Origin: Planktothrix serta PCC 8927
Lineage (GTDB): Bacteria; Cyanobacteriota; Cyanobacteriia; Cyanobacteriales; Microcoleaceae
Direction: 5' to 3'
NCBI RefSeq assembly: GCF_900010725.2
Contig: NZ_LR734888.1
Coordinates: 43,699 to 78,618 of the forward strand
Length of the DNA: 34,920 bases
The notes beneath the pieces were generated by a model. It was not told where the DNA came from. It was given only the letters and a program-made list of their open reading frames with translations, and ran no database searches. Positions 8,646-17,866 of the stretch are shown piece after piece (position 1 is the first letter of the stretch; each line of letters starts with the position of its first letter). The position numbers and the translations under genes are program-made.

Positions 8646-10172
8646 TTAGGGTAGCCATTGAGGATGAAAACCTAAAAAAGGTAATTCTTCCGGCTTAACT
8701 TGAGGTTTAGATCCATCCGTAGGCGTATCGATGACTAAGGGTAAAATCCAAATCCGACTGGTTTTAATTGTATCTCCTCCGGCGGTTTTTGTGGATTGAT
8801 TAGGATCATCAGGCTGTGTTATTTGGGTCACGGTTTGATCAAAGAGTAAGGCTAATCCATCGGGAGATAAACTCATGTTAATTTCCTGTTGATTGGGTAA
8901 AATCACAAAGGGAATAACTTGTTTAGTTTTTAAATCAATCGCAACAATATAAGGTTGTTCTTTATAGGTTTCGGGATCATCCAAAACTTCAGTAATTAAA
9001 CAGTATAAAATCGTATTGCTTGGATCAAATTCAGCACTGATAATATTCCCAAAGGGAGGAGTTCGATAGAGTTCTTGTTCTTGTCCTTGATTATTAACAA
9101 TAAATAGCGATCGCGTCCCATCGGGATTAAATTTTAACATCGTTGCGGCACTTCCATCCCGTGCAAACCCTAAAACTTGACCAAATTTAGGTAAAAATTC
9201 TAGGGGTTTAGTATCAGGTTTTAAAGGTAAAATTGTGGTTAAATCTGGCCCTTGAGCAATCACAAGAGATTGACTATCGGGTGCAATTAAAAAGTCTCCC
9301 CCTTCTACATTTAAAGGTTTAGGGGATTTCCCGCTTTCAATAAACCAAGGACTGGCATCATTGGGATTAGTTTTACTCACCCGTTGAACAACAATAATGT
9401 TACCATCGGGCGATAAATCAAATTTTAAATTTCGATAATATTTGGCATCTAAAATCTTTTCAATTTGTCCTGGGGGTTGTTGAGCAGATTCAGAATTTTC
9501 TCCGGGAGATTGAGGATTAATTCCTGTTGTTACAGTATATAATTGAGGTTCAAGTAATCCTTGTTTTTGTTCAGTTGTAGAAATAGCAGAAAATAGAATG
9601 CGATCGCCTTTGGGATAGGGTTCAAAATCTAAAATAACTAAATCTTCGGGTGTTAAAGGAATGGGTTTAGGTTCTTTCTGACTCAAATTAACTAATATTA
9701 ATCGTCCTTCTTCAGTTCCCTGCACTCCAATATAAGTAAATGCCCGATCTCGGCTGCGAAAAAACCCGGTAAACGGTTCAATAAGTGTTCCTTGTTTATC
9801 CCCATATAAATGATCTCTTGCCCCTTTTAACTGCACACTAAAGGGGGTTCCATAGGGGATGGTTTCTGATAAAGTATAAGCCATGCGTCGTCCTGCCCAA
9901 CTCATTTTACCAGGTAGAGGAGGATCAATTTGTAAATTATTTTCTACACTTTTTCGATTCATAGGACGATTAAAAGCAATGATAAAACCCCTATCTTCTG
10001 CCCCAATTTGTTTGTTTTGCCAACTAAATTCTTTAACTTTGGGGGTAGTGCGATCGCCTGTTACTAAAACAATTCCGATTAATATTGTTAAAACTATCAT
10101 TAAGATTAATGCAGCTTGATCTAAGGGTTGAACCCATTTTTGGTGTTTAAATTTTGAGATAATATTGTTCAT
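8646..10172 (-). CDS. Membrane-anchored Ig-like/beta-propeller protein
   Basis: This 508-residue protein has one N-terminal membrane helix (about residues 20-40, ALILMIVLTILIGIVLV) and a short cytoplasmic head. The rest is presumably periplasmic. After the anchor comes an Ig-like domain (about 45-135, with IIAFNRPMNRKSVENNL, typical of SbsA/Big_5-like domains). TolB/PD40-like blade repeats follow, with motifs such as FDLSPDGNIIVV, LIAPDSQSLVIA and MSLSPDGLALLFD. The role is unknown; a scaffold or binding function is likely. It lies 39 bp behind the TIGR03943-type gene, with part of a repeat in the gap, and is probably in the permease operon. HIP1 sites are at 9107, 9600 and 10050. Confidence 0.88.
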   Translation of the reverse strand: MNNIISKFKHQKWVQPLDQAALILMIVLTILIGIVLVTGDRTTPKVKEFSWQNKQIGAEDRGFIIAFNRPMNRKSVENNLQIDPPLPGKMSWAGRRMAYTLSETIPYGTPFSVQLKGARDHLYGDKQGTLIEPFTGFFRSRDRAFTYIGVQGTEEGRLILVNLSQKEPKPIPLTPEDLVILDFEPYPKGDRILFSAISTTEQKQGLLEPQLYTVTTGINPQSPGENSESAQQPPGQIEKILDAKYYRNLKFDLSPDGNIIVVQRVSKTNPNDASPWFIESGKSPKPLNVEGGDFLIAPDSQSLVIAQGPDLTTILPLKPDTKPLEFLPKFGQVLGFARDGSAATMLKFNPDGTRSLFIVNNQGQEQELYRTPPFGNIISAEFDPSNTILYCLITEVLDDPETYKEQPYIVAIDLKTKQVIPFVILPNQQEINMSLSPDGLALLFDQTVTQITQPDDPNQSTKTAGGDTIKTSRIWILPLVIDTPTDGSKPQVKPEELPFLGFHPQWLP

Positions 10173-10189
10173 GACATTAGGTTGAATTT

Positions 10190-10208
10190 GCCCTAAAGGG
10201 CTTACTAC
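10190..10208. repeat. Partial copy of the GCCCTAAAGGGCTTACTAC repeat
   Basis: Nineteen bases identical to the right half of the 51-bp repeat at 7895-7996, sitting in the 39-bp gap between the propeller gene and the TIGR03943-type gene. Confidence 0.7.
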
Positions 10209-10211
10209 TTT

Positions 10212-10997
10212 TTAGTAATCGTAGGGGTTTTTAGGAGGGAGAATAGCTTTAACTGTTTTGGCTTTAATGGTTAACTTGCGTTGCTCATTAAAGGTTTCGG
10301 TAAACATTTCTCCTTCCACCTCTAACCAAGTATCTTGAGTATATAATTGTCGAGATTTCCCTTCAGGAAGTAAAACGGGAAGTCCGACAGGGTAAGCATC
10401 CGCCGCACAACAGGTTAAAATAAATCGTCCTAACCATATATAATTTTCGCTTAAATCGGGAGGATAAATCACAAACCCGGTGACTTTGGCTTTTTGACCT
10501 GTATAAGCATCAGGTTCAGGATTAACATTGAGTAATCTCACCCATTCAATTAAAGAACGATTTTCCGGTTGAATTGCGGTTCTAAATTCCTGGGGTTGGG
10601 CGCGAGTTATGGGTAAAGATTCCGTTAACCCCCGTTTTAATGCGGTTTGTGCGCCGAACATTTGGGGTGTGATGAATAATCCCAAACAAGCAGTAATAAT
10701 TAATAAGATACTACTCCAACCTTTGGGAAATAAGCTGATATGTTGTACAGCAGGGGATGGGGTTTCTTGAGTAATTTGTTTAACTTTTAATCCTCCTAAG
10801 ATAAATAATGTTAGAGCCGCAGCCAGGGTTAACCCAAAATAATTGGGATGGATGAGAATGTAGAGTTTTCCACTGATCCAATATTTTAATAGCAAAATTC
10901 CCCAAGCCAACAAAGCAAAAACATCTAACCAAGGGTTTTCTAAACTTGGGGAAAATCGCTGGTAGAAACGGCTAAGTTTTTGAGTCAGATGCGTCAT
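10212..10997 (-). CDS. TIGR03943 (YcgQ-like) permease subunit
   Basis: This 261-residue protein has two to four N-terminal membrane helices (residues about 25-45, 50-70 and 93-113) and a C-terminal soluble domain with PEPDAYTGQKAKVTGFVIYP and FILTCCAADAYPVGLPV. That arrangement is characteristic of the TIGR03943/DUF1980 family. The CCAAD cysteine pair is the likely metal or redox feature. Members pair with DUF318 permeases; the Bacillus YcgR-YcgQ pair is linked to zinc limitation. Here the permease gene is 39 bp upstream on the same strand. The substrate is not shown by the sequence. Confidence 0.9.
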   Translation of the reverse strand: MTHLTQKLSRFYQRFSPSLENPWLDVFALLAWGILLLKYWISGKLYILIHPNYFGLTLAAALTLFILGGLKVKQITQETPSPAVQHISLFPKGWSSILLIITACLGLFITPQMFGAQTALKRGLTESLPITRAQPQEFRTAIQPENRSLIEWVRLLNVNPEPDAYTGQKAKVTGFVIYPPDLSENYIWLGRFILTCCAADAYPVGLPVLLPEGKSRQLYTQDTWLEVEGEMFTETFNEQRKLTIKAKTVKAILPPKNPYDY

Positions 10998-11036
10998 GAT
11001 ATAGAAGACTCCGATTTTTCCAGTACGGTAGCCAAA

Positions 11037-12137
11037 TTAACTGAAATTTAAGTTAACCACCAGGGTAAATAAAAAGGTTAACTGAAAAGCAAGAATCACC
11101 AGATAAAAAACCGCGCGAGCTTTAAAAACAGATAACATTAACCCGACGGTTTTAATATCAATCATCGGCCCAAAAACCAAAAAAGCTAACAGCGATCCAC
11201 TGGTAAATGCAGAGGAAAAGGAGAGGGCAAAAAAGGAGTCAACGGTTGAACAAATTGAAACAACTCCCGCTAACAATAACATCGCCAGAATTGATGTAAC
11301 GGGACTTTGACCTAAATTGAGAATAAATTCACGCGGAACGGCGACTTGAATCAGTGCAGCGATAAAACTTCCTAAGACTAACACTCCTCCTAATTCTCGA
11401 AATTCCTGCACCATATTTTCCAACATGGAACTCCAACGCTCTTGGGTGGGTGTCAAGAATATCGTTTTCCAAGGAGGGAGGGAAGGTTTAACAGTGACAG
11501 ATTCTTTTTTAACCTGGTTTTTCTTGAGGAGTCTTTGAGTTTTCCAGGCGGGAAGGGACTCTAGGCGCAGGGGTTGTTCTGACTCCCCTAAAAAATAGGT
11601 TCCCGACTGAAGTAAGGAAGAAGCCACAAGGTCAGACGCAGGAGGTTTAGGGGGATCAACAATGGGTAATGCACGGGCGATCGCAGGTTGAACAATGGGT
11701 CTTAAGTCCTTCTGAACACTAAATAACCAGCCTAAAGTTGTAGCAATAGTCAGGGAAAATAGCACCCTTAAAATCACAATTTCCGGCTGATCTCGGAAGG
11801 CTACCCAGGTTGACCAGATGACAATGGGGTTAATGGTGGGGGCGGCAAATAAGAACCCAATGGCCACTGATGAGGGAACCCCTTGCAGAAGCAAGCGACG
11901 GGCGACGGGAACGTTACCGCATTCGCAGACGGGAAACAGAAACCCCACTAAACTCCCCATAAATGCCCCTAACAGAGGATGGGGAGGAATATAGGATAAA
12001 AGTTTCTGTTCATCAACGAACCATAACAGCAAACTGGAAAATAAAACCCCCAATAGTAAAAAGGGGATCGCTTCTACCAGCAAGCTGAGAAACAGCGTAA
12101 AACCGCTATTGAATTGATGGATGAATGTTGCTTGCAT
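11037..12137 (-). CDS. DUF318 (ArsP/YcgR-type) permease
   Basis: This 366-residue integral membrane protein has about eight helices. The hallmark motif FPVCECGNVPVARRLL (residues about 69-84) and the following APTINPIVIW are the conserved core of DUF318/ArsP permeases. A second half-repeat contains VVSICSTVDSFFALSF and FGPMIDIK. A hydrophilic linker of about 80 residues (about 145-235) separates the halves. It is followed by its TIGR03943 partner. The 90 nt before the ATG fold into a three-way-junction RNA, so cis-regulation is likely. The substrate is unknown: relatives handle organoarsenicals or possibly metal complexes. Confidence 0.92.
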   Translation of the reverse strand: MQATFIHQFNSGFTLFLSLLVEAIPFLLLGVLFSSLLLWFVDEQKLLSYIPPHPLLGAFMGSLVGFLFPVCECGNVPVARRLLLQGVPSSVAIGFLFAAPTINPIVIWSTWVAFRDQPEIVILRVLFSLTIATTLGWLFSVQKDLRPIVQPAIARALPIVDPPKPPASDLVASSLLQSGTYFLGESEQPLRLESLPAWKTQRLLKKNQVKKESVTVKPSLPPWKTIFLTPTQERWSSMLENMVQEFRELGGVLVLGSFIAALIQVAVPREFILNLGQSPVTSILAMLLLAGVVSICSTVDSFFALSFSSAFTSGSLLAFLVFGPMIDIKTVGLMLSVFKARAVFYLVILAFQLTFLFTLVVNLNFS

Positions 12138-12153
12138 CCGTTACCTATTCGGA

Positions 12154-12232
12154 GAATAAAGCACTTTTGTGATCGATGGGATCACTTGAACAAGGGGAAT
12201 TGAGCAATTTTACCCCAATCAGTGCTTTATCC
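12154..12232 (-). ncRNA. Predicted three-way-junction leader RNA
   Basis: On the minus strand the leader of the permease gene has a closing stem P1, ATAAAGCACT (12221-12230) with AGTGCTTTAT (12156-12165). P1 extends to 12 pairs with a G-U and a G-C at its base. Inside it, P2 is GGGG...CCCC (12213-12216 / 12194-12197) capped by AATT-GCTC-AATT. P3 is GTGATC-CCATC-GATCAC (12169-12185). Junction strands are GATT, TTGTTCAA and AAA. P1 ends 16-18 nt before the ATG, so folding could expose or mask the weak ribosome site. No U-tract follows, so this is not a terminator. I do not recognise it as a known riboswitch class. Confidence 0.5.
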
Positions 12233-12319
12233 AACTTAGCAGATCTGAGGCCCTGATTGTTAGAAGGAGGCAAAAACCCTTCGTCTCTAAGTCCTGTCTA
12301 GGTTCTGTTGGGAGGAATC

Positions 12320-13195
12320 TTAACTTGCTAAATAGCGACGAATAAAACTTTCTAAATTTTCCATTTTCATCTTAAAAATTAGCTCTAAGTTTTGAATTTC
12401 CTCCGTTGTACAGAAGAATTCATTGCCTAATAATACTCGTAAGGTTCCTAATTTTTGATATAAATCAGAATTAATTAATCCCAAACCGCCCCGAAGTCCA
12501 TCAAAGAGAAATAAGGGCGGATTAATTACAATCGGTTCTCGATTAAAAACTCGGCTAAAAATTTGATAAATGTCTTCTCTAATTAAAATTTCTGGCCCTC
12601 CTACGGGAAAAATTTGATGGTTTGCAGCCTCAATAAATCCTGAATCAATCGCAATGCGGGCAACATCATCGGTACTGACAACGGAAGTCCGATTTTTGCG
12701 ATCGCCAATTAATAAATAAATTCCTGTTTGTTTAAAGCTTTCTGCTAAGGGTAATAAACTAGATGCTAAGGCTGAAGGTCTTAAAATAGTATAATTTAAT
12801 CCACTGGATTGTAAATATTTCTCAACTTCTCGTTTGGCTTTAAAAATGGGTGAATCTTCATAGCCTCGATCTGTTCCTAACACAGAAATAAACACAAAAT
12901 GTTTAACATTAGCTGCTTTTGCTACATCAATTAAATCAATATTTGCTCGATAATCTAGTTTGAGAGGATTGTCAGGATTACTATGGGTACTAATAATATA
13001 TTGAACGCCTTGACAAGCTTTTTCAATATCTCGCTGTTCCCTTAAATCCCCCAGAAAAATTTGAGCCCCTCGGTGTTCCAATTGAGCATATCGAGAACTT
13101 AAACGCACAAAAGCTCGGACTGGAATTTCCTGATCACATAATTGTTGAACAATACGACGGCCTAATCCACCTGTTGCTCCCGTTACTAAAAACAT
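12320..13195 (-). CDS. Atypical SDR, NmrA/Ycf39-like
   Basis: This 291-residue Rossmann protein has the nucleotide-binding loop VTGATGGLGRR (residues 4-14). An acidic strand end (FLGDLRE) follows, then HFVFISVLGTD and YTILRPSALASS. The catalytic Tyr-x3-Lys of classical SDRs is not at its usual place, as in atypical SDR5/NmrA proteins. The closest well-known relatives are Ycf39/HCF244-type proteins that help chlorophyll delivery to photosystem II. A link to pigment metabolism is only hinted at by the divergent acsF. It could equally be a flavin- or quinone-reductase-like NmrA. A HIP1 octamer lies at 12698-12705. Confidence 0.88.
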   Translation of the reverse strand: MFLVTGATGGLGRRIVQQLCDQEIPVRAFVRLSSRYAQLEHRGAQIFLGDLREQRDIEKACQGVQYIISTHSNPDNPLKLDYRANIDLIDVAKAANVKHFVFISVLGTDRGYEDSPIFKAKREVEKYLQSSGLNYTILRPSALASSLLPLAESFKQTGIYLLIGDRKNRTSVVSTDDVARIAIDSGFIEAANHQIFPVGGPEILIREDIYQIFSRVFNREPIVINPPLFLFDGLRGGLGLINSDLYQKLGTLRVLLGNEFFCTTEEIQNLELIFKMKMENLESFIRRYLAS

Positions 13196-13536
13196 AGTTT
13201 ATTTCCCTAAAATTAACAGTAAATTGAATAAACGTGAAAAAAATCAACTTTTAAAATAGTTATCAAAGCTCATAATAAAAACGATGAAGTCCTTAAACAA
13301 GCCGCCCATAACAAATAACTCATCCCGACTTTATTCATGGAGAGATTTCCAGAAAACACTTCACCCCATTGCAGTCAGTAACCTGGAGTTGGAAATCCTC
13401 TAAAGGCTACTTTCCTATTTCATGGTGACATAATTTTTCAATTCAGGGGGCTCGCAGGTGAGAATCTGGGGTATCGGTAAGAACAAAAAAAGACCGGAAA
13501 TCGCTATTTTTTAACTTTTGTTGCAAATCTTAACGC

Positions 13537-13550
13537 AAATGACGTCATTT
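13537..13550. promoter_or_regulatory. 14-bp perfect palindrome upstream of acsF
   Basis: AAATGACGTCATTT is self-complementary and sits about 150 bp before the acsF ATG. The intergenic stretch of about 500 bp between the divergent SDR gene and acsF holds no gene that I can support, so promoters for both are expected here. The palindrome is a candidate dimeric-regulator operator. No regulator is assigned. Confidence 0.4.
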
Positions 13551-13698
13551 CTGGGTATAGACCTTGGTAGACTGTATTTCATGGCAATTTGAGACTAATT
13601 CCTAACTAGCCGTAGCCTCAAGCGGGGTTACGGGCGAAAAGTCCCCTGAACTCCTGACTTTAAAATACACCCCCGATCAGAATAGAGATCCAACAGAC

Positions 13699-14775
13699 AT
13701 GGTAGATTCCCTGAAAAGACCCGCTTTTGACGAAATCAGACCTGGGGTGAAAGTCCCAGCGAAAGAAACCATCCTCACTCCCCGTTTTTACACGACGGAT
13801 TTTGAGGAAATGGAGAAAATGGACATCTCCGTCAATGAGGAAGAACTCTTAGCCATTCTGGAAGAGTTTCGTGTAGACTACAACCGCCATCACTTTGTCC
13901 GGGATCAAGAGTTTGAGCAATCCTGGGATCATATTGATGGCGAAACTCGTCGTGTATTCGTCGAATTTTTGGAACGTTCTTGTACCGCCGAATTTTCGGG
14001 TTTCCTGCTCTATAAAGAACTTAGCCGTCGTCTCAAGGATAAAAGCCCTGTTTTAGCAGAGTGCTTCCAACTGATGTCCCGGGATGAAGCTCGTCATGCG
14101 GGTTTTCTGAATAAAGCGATGTCGGATTTTAATCTCTCCTTAGATTTAGGATTTCTGACCAAAAGCCGTCAGTATACCTTCTTTAAACCTAAATTTATCT
14201 TTTACGCCACCTATTTATCAGAAAAAATTGGTTATTGGCGCTATATCACGATTTATCGGCATTTGGAAGCGCATCCTGAAGACCGGATTTATCCGATTTT
14301 CCGCTTTTTTGAAAACTGGTGTCAGGATGAGAACCGTCATGGCGATTTCTTCGATGCCATCATGCAATCTCAACCCCAAATGCTGAATGATTGGAAGGCG
14401 AAACTGTGGTGTCGTTTCTTCCTGTTGTCGGTATTTGCCACCATGTATTTAAACGATTTGCAACGGGCAGATTTCTACACCGCCATTGGGTTAAATGCAC
14501 GCGAATATGACATGGAAGTGATTGAAAAAACCAATCAAACCGCAGGTCGTGTGTTCCCCGTGATGCTGGATGTGGATAAACCTGAGTTCTATGAACGATT
14601 GGATATCTGTCTCCAGAATAACGAACAGTTAACGGCGATTGTTAATTCCGACAGTCCTAAATTTATCCAGTTTTTCCAAAAACTGCCCTACTATCTGTCT
14701 AATGGATGGCAGTTGATGAAACTGTACTTTATGAAACCGATTGATGTTACAGCCTCTCAAGGTGCTGTTTATTAA
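13699..14775 (+). CDS. acsF: Aerobic Mg-protoporphyrin IX monomethyl ester cyclase
   Basis: AcsF (CycI/ChlA) forms the fifth (E) ring of chlorophyll, converting Mg-protoporphyrin monomethyl ester to divinyl protochlorophyllide with O2 and reductant. The 358 residues match the family. The di-iron ligands are seen in [10 protein letters not shown] and [11 protein letters not shown], the two ExxH motifs. The N-terminus [17 protein letters not shown] is also characteristic. It acts at the thylakoid or plasma membrane with Ycf54. The ATG follows AGAG. The gene is monocistronic with a strong terminator. Codon use is less AT-biased than in its neighbours, consistent with high expression. Confidence 0.97.
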   Translation: MVDSLKRPAFDEIRPGVKVPAKETILTPRFYTTDFEEMEKMDISVNEEELLAILEEFRVDYNRHHFVRDQEFEQSWDHIDGETRRVFVEFLERSCTAEFSGFLLYKELSRRLKDKSPVLAECFQLMSRDEARHAGFLNKAMSDFNLSLDLGFLTKSRQYTFFKPKFIFYATYLSEKIGYWRYITIYRHLEAHPEDRIYPIFRFFENWCQDENRHGDFFDAIMQSQPQMLNDWKAKLWCRFFLLSVFATMYLNDLQRADFYTAIGLNAREYDMEVIEKTNQTAGRVFPVMLDVDKPEFYERLDICLQNNEQLTAIVNSDSPKFIQFFQKLPYYLSNGWQLMKLYFMKPIDVTASQGAVY

Positions 14776-14806
14776 TAGCGATTCCAAACATCTAAATTAA
14801 GCTGAA

Positions 14807-14839
14807 AGAGGTTCTGTGTTTTACAGAGCCTCTTTTTTT
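14807..14839 (+). terminator. Terminator after acsF
   Basis: AGAGGTTCTGT (14807-14817) pairs with ACAGAGCCTCT (14823-14833), with one G-U pair and a GTTTT loop. It is followed by an uninterrupted T-tract to 14839. A textbook rho-independent terminator. Confidence 0.9.
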
Positions 14840-14937
14840 GGATATGATTTTGACTGAACTCGTTTATACTAAATGGACGATAGTTACTCTTAACTTCTGT
14901 AATTTTTCCCCAGATCCCCCTACTCCCTGATTTATCC

Positions 14938-16788
14938 ATGTTGGAAACGCTTAGGAATAAATTCACACAGCTACGGATTATTCAAGGTCTTTTTAACTAT
15001 TTAAAATCTGTTAATGTCGTTCCTGAATATGACAATACTCTTAAGCATTTGTCCTATGAACGATGGCGACATAATTTTTTATTGGTGCGGTTACATCTGG
15101 CATTTTCCATCGGAATCTGTATTTATTCTAGTGCAATTTTTATTAATTTATTACGATTTATTCTCTGGGATGAACCTTTTTTAGATCAAAATTTATACTT
15201 ACAAATATTTGCTTCTTTAGGATTATTAATTTGTTTAAAGTTGTTAAAAACATCCTGGGGAAATCAACATTTAGGCGTATTATTTTTAGGCTTAGGAGTT
15301 TCTCTACAACTCAGTAAACAAATTATTCAAACGGCGCATGGAAATGTCAAGCCTGATTTATTTGCATGGGTGTTAACCTTTGTCAGTCAAGCCACATTAA
15401 TTCCTGTGCAATTAATCTGGCATTTAATCTCACAATTTATTATCTTAGGCTATTATTTTGGAATCAATAAATTATTCGGTCATAAAATTATTCCTCCTAA
15501 CTCTGATTCTTTGATGTTATTGTTATTCTTATTCTGGACTTGTTTAATTTGTAACCTTTCGGTTTACCTTTATGAAAATTTACAACGGACTTGGTTTAAC
15601 TCCAGAAAAAAACTAGAACAAGCTTATGAACAACTAACCGTAACCGAAGCAAAATATCGCAGCATTTTTGAGAATTCCCTAGAGGGTTTATTTCAGTCCA
15701 CTCCTGATGGACGTTTTATTAGCGCGAATTCAGCGCTCGCTGGAATCTATGGTTATTTATCCCCAGAAGATTTAATTCAGAATCTTTCCCATATCCCCGA
15801 TCAAATTTATGTTAATCCTAAACGTCGGCAAGAATTTGTTTGTTTAATTAATCAACAAGGAACAGTATTAGGGTTTGAATCTCAGGTTTATCGCGCCGAT
15901 GGGAGTATTATTTGGATTTCTGAAAATGCTAGAGCAATTCGAGATTCAAAAGGGAAAATTATCGCTTATGAAGGAGATGTAAAAGATATTACCCAACGAA
16001 AATATTCTGAAGAAGAAATTCAGAAAGCGTTACATAAAGAAAAAGAATTAAATCAACTCAAATCTCGTTTTGTATCGATGATCTCCCATGAATTTCGTAC
16101 TCCTTTAACCACTATTTTAGCATCGGCAGAAGCTTTAGAACATTATAGTTATAAATGGGATGAAGATAAAAAACTAACCTATTTGCGACGCATTCAAACA
16201 ACCGTTCATCATCTGACAGAACTTTTAAATGATGTGCTGCTGATCGGTCAAGGAGAAGCCCAAAAAATCCCATTTCATCCCAGTTTAATGAATTTAGAAA
16301 CTTTTTGTTCTAGCCTAATTCAAGAGATGCAGATTGGTTTAGAAGATACAAAACAGCTACATTTTGTTCCTCCTGAACCCCAAAGCATGGATTCCTTGAC
16401 CTCACCCACTCAAGTTTATTTAGATGAAAGATTGTTACGACACATTTTATATAACTTAATTGGTAATGCGATTAAATATTCTTCTCCCGTAGGAAACATA
16501 GAATTAAAATTAGATTATAATCAAAGTCAAGCCATTTTAACCCTAAAAGATGAAGGAATTGGTATTCCCAAAGAAGATCAATCCCATTTATTTGAACCCT
16601 TTCATCGAGCTAAAAATGTTGGGGTGATTCCCGGTACAGGATTAGGGTTAACCATCGTCAAAAAATCCGTCGAACTTCAGGGGGGTATGATTCAAGTCCA
16701 GAGTAAAATTGGCTTAGGGACAACAGTAACTGTCATTTTTCCCTTATCAGGAGAGAGAATAACCGATGAACAAAATATTAGTGATTGA
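14938..16788 (+). CDS. Membrane PAS sensor histidine kinase
   Basis: This 616-residue kinase has about six membrane helices (residues about 50-212) with short loops, likely an integral membrane sensor module. A coiled linker leads to a PAS domain (about 235-360: YRSIFENSLEGLFQ...GDVKDITQRK), then HisKA with phospho-accepting His about 384 in SHEFRTPL, and HATPase_c with N box NLIGNAIKYS, DEGIGIP and GTGLGLTIV. All kinase motifs look intact. The next gene overlaps by 23 bp, so the two are one operon and surely work together. The stimulus is not indicated. No clear ribosome site precedes the ATG. Confidence 0.93.
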   Translation: MLETLRNKFTQLRIIQGLFNYLKSVNVVPEYDNTLKHLSYERWRHNFLLVRLHLAFSIGICIYSSAIFINLLRFILWDEPFLDQNLYLQIFASLGLLICLKLLKTSWGNQHLGVLFLGLGVSLQLSKQIIQTAHGNVKPDLFAWVLTFVSQATLIPVQLIWHLISQFIILGYYFGINKLFGHKIIPPNSDSLMLLLFLFWTCLICNLSVYLYENLQRTWFNSRKKLEQAYEQLTVTEAKYRSIFENSLEGLFQSTPDGRFISANSALAGIYGYLSPEDLIQNLSHIPDQIYVNPKRRQEFVCLINQQGTVLGFESQVYRADGSIIWISENARAIRDSKGKIIAYEGDVKDITQRKYSEEEIQKALHKEKELNQLKSRFVSMISHEFRTPLTTILASAEALEHYSYKWDEDKKLTYLRRIQTTVHHLTELLNDVLLIGQGEAQKIPFHPSLMNLETFCSSLIQEMQIGLEDTKQLHFVPPEPQSMDSLTSPTQVYLDERLLRHILYNLIGNAIKYSSPVGNIELKLDYNQSQAILTLKDEGIGIPKEDQSHLFEPFHRAKNVGVIPGTGLGLTIVKKSVELQGGMIQVQSKIGLGTTVTVIFPLSGERITDEQNISD

Positions 16789-17866
16789 AGATGATCTCAA
16801 TGTTCGATCAATTATTTTAGATATTCTTGAAGCTGAAGACTTTTTAGGAATTGGTGCAGAGAATGGAGAAATAGGGGTACAACTGGCTAAAGAAATTTTA
16901 CCCGATTTAATTATTTGTGATGTGATGATGCCGGAATTAGATGGACATCAAGTATTAGAAGAACTTAGAAATTATAAAGCAACTACAACAATTCCCTTTA
17001 TTTTTTTAACAGCTAAATCAACAACAACTGATTTACGGTATGGCATGAATTTAGGGGCTGATGATTACCTGACTAAACCCTTTACTCACCAAGATTTATT
17101 AGAAGCAATTAATAGTCGAATTCAAAAACATAAAGCAATTGAACAAAAAGCACAAGAACAACTCGATGAGTTATGTCATAAAATTACCCTATCTCTCCCC
17201 CATGAATTAAGAACCCCTCTGAATGGAATCATCGGGACAACACAATTGTTAATTTCTGATTTTGAGGAAATGCCGCCTGATGAAATTCAAGAGATGTTAG
17301 AAAATATTAGTATATCTGCTGCTCGTTTATACCGACTGACCTGTAACTTTCTCCTCTATGCTGATTTAGAATTATTAGAACGAGATCCCCAACGAGTCCA
17401 ATATTTCCCGAAAGGAGTCATTTCAAATCCTGAACTTGTCATTCAAAGTGTGATTGAAAATAAAATCAAAGAAAGTAATGAAAAGCCTCCTGATTTTTGC
17501 CTGGAAATAGAAAAACTAACCCTGAATATTCCTGAAGAAATTTTTAAAAAAATTACAGAAGAATTAATTGATAATGCGATTAAATTTTCGGCTATTAATA
17601 CCTCAATTTGTGTAAAAGGATATCAAATTTTTAATCGTTATTATCTTGAATTTATTAACTCAGGACGAGGAATGACAGCAGAACAAATTGCTCAAATAGG
17701 AGCATATCAGCAATTTGAACGGGGTATTTATGAACAACAAGGATCGGGATTAGGATTAATTTTAGTCAAACGTTTAGTCCAGTTTTATCAAGGAAATATA
17801 GAAATTGAAAGTACCCTAGGAAAAACAACAATTGTGCGAGTCATTTTATCGACCATTTCCAGTTAA
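16766..17866 (+). CDS. REC-HisKA-HATPase hybrid regulator
   Basis: The 366-residue protein starts with a receiver domain (residues 1-120). The acidic pair is at residues 8-10 (IEDD), phospho-acceptor Asp52 is in ICDVMMPELDG, Thr82 is in FLTAKS, and Lys104 in LTKPF. A kinase core follows, with His146 in LPHELRTPL, N box EELIDNAIKFS and G2 box GSGLGLILVK. The G1 region reads NSGRGM rather than DxGxG, so ATP binding may be altered. There is no DNA-binding output domain. It probably relays phosphate from the upstream kinase or scaffolds it. It converges on the next gene with a 26-bp overlap. Confidence 0.92.
   Translation: MNKILVIEDDLNVRSIILDILEAEDFLGIGAENGEIGVQLAKEILPDLIICDVMMPELDGHQVLEELRNYKATTTIPFIFLTAKSTTTDLRYGMNLGADDYLTKPFTHQDLLEAINSRIQKHKAIEQKAQEQLDELCHKITLSLPHELRTPLNGIIGTTQLLISDFEEMPPDEIQEMLENISISAARLYRLTCNFLLYADLELLERDPQRVQYFPKGVISNPELVIQSVIENKIKESNEKPPDFCLEIEKLTLNIPEEIFKKITEELIDNAIKFSAINTSICVKGYQIFNRYYLEFINSGRGMTAEQIAQIGAYQQFERGIYEQQGSGLGLILVKRLVQFYQGNIEIESTLGKTTIVRVILSTISS

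Noticed and set aside
14772-14966. 64-residue minus-strand frame after acsF
   Set aside because: It is antisense to the acsF terminator and the kinase start, and its residues mirror the terminator hairpin.
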